A stretch of 64,000 nt of DNA from Branchiostoma floridae. Lineage: Eukaryota; Chordata; Leptocardii; Amphioxiformes; Branchiostomatidae. The notes under the pieces were generated by a model. The model was not told the origin of the DNA. It ran no database searches and saw only the letters and a program-made list of their open reading frames with translations. Below are positions 62,531 to 64,000 of this stretch, piece by piece. The position numbers and the translations under genes are program-made. Where the stretch lies: positions 7,378,066 through 7,442,065 of the forward strand of contig NC_049985.1 in assembly GCF_000003815.2 (NCBI RefSeq), given 5' to 3'. How positions within the stretch are numbered: position 1 is the first letter of the stretch; each line of letters starts with the position of its first letter.

Positions 62531-63544
62531 ATGTAGCACTGTTAATATAAGTTACAAAACTTGAGTGCAGTGTCACATTGTCCTCGTCTGTCCAAAAGCA
62601 AATAGAAAAAATGGCGCGACGCGCCCCGCATAGCCGACCGTCAGCGGTGGAAACCGCGATCTCCTCCCGTCCTAAGGTTGGCGGACACCAAGCCGTGACG
62701 CGCTCTGCCGTGCAGCCCACACCTCGCCGCGCCTTCTGTGCGACTGCAACGTGGCCACAGTGGCGTGTGGGTCGTGGCAATCGTCGAAGCTCGTCTTTTT
62801 TCGTGACAGGACGACACACCACGACGGCAGCCCAGAAAATAAAACAAGGGCCGACTTCGACGTCACCAGGAAAGCTCCCGTGATGTGTGCATCGTAGAGT
62901 CGGCTAAAGCCAGCCGTGGAAATGCGTCTTCTCCCGGTCGGTTCGTAAGGAAACAGCGCAGTGTGGCCACAGCCAATCGGTGGCCGAGAAAGTCACCATG
63001 TAGTGCCAAACCACCTTGGATCGCGTTTTCAATAAACAAACACGGCTGTTACACAGAAAAATGCAACAATATTCGATGCAGAGTTTAGAGCCGGACGCAC
63101 ACGTCGTCCATGGGAAAGTCGTCGAGGCTCGTCCTGTTCGTTGACAGCAGACCGCGATGGACCCACGGTCTAGCGTCTAGCGCTGCTTCGATTGTCAAAA
63201 TTTAACGTGATTCACGAAAAAAAAACGCGGCGTCTCTACATGTATCGTATGTTGCGACATGTTAGGCTACGCAGTCCGGACAGTCAACGTGCATTGGACA
63301 CACTTAGATATGAGATAGAATTCAATTTCGGCATTGTATATTCACTGGATCAAGGATGTAAAACCAAATGAAAAAAAAAAAAACTGATAGAAAAGAAGAT
63401 TTAGTACAGGTACCTAAGCCACGAAAGAATCAGAAGTAGCTATCAGCACGATTAAATTCATATATAAGAACATAATGAAAATAACCACGATAAAACAGTG
63501 CCGAAAGAAAACATAGGACGTCGCGGTACACGGTCTTTACTCAC

Positions 63545-63850
63545 AGTTGTGTGTTGCTTGACTTTCCTGACGAGGGTCGGGTACAGACAGTGCTGGTGAC
63601 GGTGCGACGGGCGCTTCTCGGACGAGTGTCGGTCCTCCCGACTGAGTCGTGCGCAGGTCCGGCGGCGGTTGACGAGACTTCGGTGCAGGGATGTCTCTGA
63701 GCTGGATCCGCTCCGTGGTCTGCCGCAAGCCGCAGATCTGCCCGCCTTTTCTAGCCTGGCTGCCTGACTCCTCCCCGCTAAACGATAAATCACACCAACT
63801 AAAGATGACAGATCCGAGTGACATCATTGTCCCCTCTAGCAACTGTGCAG
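63545..63850 (-). promoter_or_regulatory. Likely 5' leader exon and promoter region of the ILEI-lectin gene
   Basis: A GC-rich minus-strand stretch ends CAACACACAACT followed by the donor GTGAGTAAAG (exon edge at 63545). The next minus-strand exon in the same direction has an acceptor 12 bases before its ATG (60235), so this is the natural leader. Two open frames cross it, but neither resembles a known protein. The 5' boundary is unknown. Confidence 0.4.
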
Positions 63851-64000
63851 TAGGCGTCTGCTAGCCTCTATCAGGCTCTCACGAGGGTCGGAAGAAGCAG
63901 AAACTGGCCACAATAAGGGGTGATACTTTGCAGGAGGAGTCAGCTGACCGTAGAAGGTCCAACTGGCCAGTAGAGCACCTCTAGTCGGCCCACTTTCCCT

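Larger units (their letters stand above)
60236..63544. other. Intron and repeats upstream of the ILEI-lectin start exon
   Basis: No coding exon is supported. An acceptor (GACTGTTATTGCAG) lies 12 bases upstream of the ATG at 60235, so the start exon is internal and a leader exon must exist upstream. Two SINEs and a 70-bp triplication are listed separately. Around 62570-63170 is GC-rich with two diverged copies of TCGTCGARGCTCGTC; its open frames look like chance. Confidence 0.55.

Noticed and set aside
62478-62883. Overlapping 100-115-codon frames on both strands
   Set aside because: GC-rich repeat sequence with open frames in several phases; no conserved motif.

Overview
The window looks like animal nuclear DNA from an invertebrate deuterostome, most likely an amphioxus (Branchiostoma). 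Genes are split into many short GT-AG exons, introns are AT-rich and repeat-laden, and the proteins resemble vertebrate orthologues closely while sitting beside lineage-rich families (NXPE esterases, SUEL-type lectins). The species call is inference; no marker gene is present. Four runs of N (21259-21358, 22114-22721, 51798-51897, 52950-53626) are assembly gaps, and open frames crossing them are artefacts.

Layout. 1-7442: mostly featureless AT-rich DNA with one weak minus-strand exon candidate and a possible promoter. 7443-9818 (-): FBXO8, F-box plus Sec7-like protein, five coding exons, with a possible 5' UTR exon near 11.35 kb. 9.8-14.9 kb: TA-flanked MITE, perfect hairpins, a 70-bp duplication. 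14885-18063 (+): an NXPE-family secreted/Golgi PC-esterase, five exons, N-terminus not found. 18842-32919 (-): TMEM237, a ciliary transition-zone membrane protein, 18 exons found and one inferred to be lost in a gap; introns contain a LINE fragment and two tandem arrays built from the gene's own exon edges. 34602-46396 (+): PAN3, complete 17-exon frame of 686 codons, with a hAT-type transposon in intron 3 and a second TIR element in intron 10. 46.4-50.3 kb: no gene seen. About 50.3-63.9 kb (-): a secreted protein with signal peptide, two ILEI (FAM3-type) domains produced by a roughly 2.3-kb tandem duplication, and a SUEL/rhamnose-binding lectin domain; its 3' end is uncertain.

TMEM237 and PAN3 are divergent with starts about 1.7 kb apart; a palindromic TCTCGCGAGA element lies just upstream of the TMEM237 start. 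The genes have no evident shared pathway: this is an ordinary stretch of animal chromosome, not an operon.

The most unusual features are (i) tandem arrays that repeatedly copy a splice site plus the adjoining exon edge, seen at TMEM237 exon 15 (donor), TMEM237 exon 13 (acceptor) and PAN3 exon 11 (acceptor); (ii) a 1.25-kb hAT-type element carrying a compact set of housekeeping-promoter motifs inside PAN3; (iii) a 78-bp satellite presenting five perfect TGACGTCA sites at exact 78-bp spacing; and (iv) the recent ILEI-domain duplication beside a lectin domain.
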